Below are positions 61,353-61,911 of a stretch of 61,911 nucleotides of DNA, in pieces (within the stretch, counting starts at the first letter, position 1; every line of letters begins with the position of its first letter). The notes under the pieces were generated by a model. That model saw nothing but the letters and a program-made list of their open reading frames with translations, was not told the origin of the DNA and made no database searches. Origin of the DNA: Chryseosolibacter sp049791675 (lineage in GTDB: Bacteria > Bacteroidota > Bacteroidia > Cytophagales > Cyclobacteriaceae); contig JBARAD010000343.1 of assembly GCA_049791675.1 (NCBI GenBank), positions 1 to 61,911 of the forward strand, read 5' to 3'. A program made the position numbers and the translations under genes.

Positions 61353-61911
61353 ATGAACGAATCCTTCCTTCATTATATCTGGCAGTTCCAGTATTTTGAT
61401 AAAACCGATCTCACCTGCAGCACAGGTGAGGAGGTTGTTGTTTTCAATCCCGGTTTAAAGAACACCCACGCTGGCCCGGACTTTTACAATGCCAAGCTGC
61501 GCATCGATTCGATGGAGTGGGCCGGCAGCGTTGAAATTCACATCTATTCCTCCGGTTGGCGGGAGCACAGGCACCAGGAAGACGCTGCCTATGAAAACGT
61601 GATCCTCCATGTTGTCTGGGAAGAGAATGAGCCGGTCATGCGCCGGGATGGCACACGCCTGCCTGCGCTTGAATTGAAACACAGGGTTTCTCCCGTGTTT
61701 GTTCTCCAGTACAAGCGCATTGTCAACAGTCGAACCCGGATTCCCTGTGCCGGCGCGATTGGCGCCGTGCCCCATGTGATCCTGATATCCATGTTAGACA
61801 AGGCGCTGATGGCACGTCTTGAAAAGAAAGCAACCACCATTCTCGAGGCCCTTGAAAAAAATAACGGCGACTGGGAAGAAACCTTCTACCAGATGCTTTG
61901 CAGAAATTTCG
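61353..61911 (+). CDS. DUF2851 family protein, truncated by the window edge
   Basis: An open frame begins at ATG 61353 and runs past the window end; 186 residues are visible. It starts MNESFLHYIWQFQYFD and has GLKNTHAGPDFYNAKL, SVEIHIYSSGWREHRH and CAGAIGAVP, the pattern of DUF2851 in Bacteroidota. Function unknown; the conserved acid/His spacing (GPDF...EIH) hints at a nuclease-like fold, which is only inference. It lies 29 nt after pyrF, so it may be cotranscribed. Confidence 0.83.
   Translation, partial: MNESFLHYIWQFQYFDKTDLTCSTGEEVVVFNPGLKNTHAGPDFYNAKLRIDSMEWAGSVEIHIYSSGWREHRHQEDAAYENVILHVVWEENEPVMRRDGTRLPALELKHRVSPVFVLQYKRIVNSRTRIPCAGAIGAVPHVILISMLDKALMARLEKKATTILEALEKNNGDWEETFYQMLCRNF

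Overview
The window is bacterial and almost certainly from the Bacteroidota, most likely a Cytophagales/Chryseolinea-like lineage. Placement is by gene content only; no database search was run. The evidence is: type IX secretion and gliding-associated proteins (PorT, a PorE-like OmpA/PD40 protein), lineage-typical families (DUF5606, DUF6588, DUF2851, DUF4288, head-GIN DUF2807, LytTR signalling, SiaB/SiaC proteins), starts without clear Shine-Dalgarno sequences, and at least 14 genes preceded by an exact Bacteroidota -7 box TAnnTTTG. No tRNA, rRNA, CRISPR array, prophage or complete insertion sequence was found. Most of the window is ordinary chromosome with housekeeping genes in short operons.

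Layout. 0-10 kb: a NUDIX hydrolase, rnhB, a TANGO2-like protein, an alpha/beta hydrolase, an orphan LolD-type ATPase, cobalamin adenosyltransferase, prfB with an intact programmed +1 frameshift, an MFS transporter, a head-GIN protein and a YigZ protein. 10-15.7 kb: a minus-strand unit of LiaF-like membrane protein, DUF4288, LytS-type kinase, LytTR regulator and TetA-like efflux pump, then nudK and a 3'-5' exonuclease. 16-30 kb: metabolism, envelope and GTPase genes (amino-acid permease, saccharopine dehydrogenase, FemAB-like/GT2 pair, rsgA, waaA, enoyl-CoA hydratase, LMW-PTP, lysC, fbp, engB). 30-34.4 kb: PorE-like protein, ubiE, porT and an SDR. 34.8-43.1 kb: a minus-strand run of CheR methyltransferase, PAS-PAS-SpoIIE phosphatase, SiaB-type kinase, SiaC-type target, TerB-fused ABCG transporter, lipoprotein and secreted protein. 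43.4-61.9 kb: cdd, a second saccharopine dehydrogenase, a PQQ-propeller protein, marC-rnhA, a class V aminotransferase, aroQ, xerD, beta-barrels, pyrD, an S9 peptidase and ftsK-lolA-pyrF, ending in a truncated DUF2851 gene.

Two things stand out. First, the 34.8-43.1 kb run looks like a SiaABC partner-switch module (SpoIIE phosphatase, SiaB kinase, DUF1987 target with Thr68 kept) placed with CheR and a TerB-ABCG transporter. There is no diguanylate cyclase, which suggests a different output. Second, intergenic regions carry degenerate arrays of 7-8 bp units (CTCACCA, GTGGTCY, ATCAGTC/AATTAGG, TGTGTTAA, TTGTTGG). Four of them begin at the stop codon of the upstream gene. Together with REP-like palindromes and a multi-module dispersed repeat found at both 1-300 and 47.4-48.0 kb, these fill most of the non-coding space.
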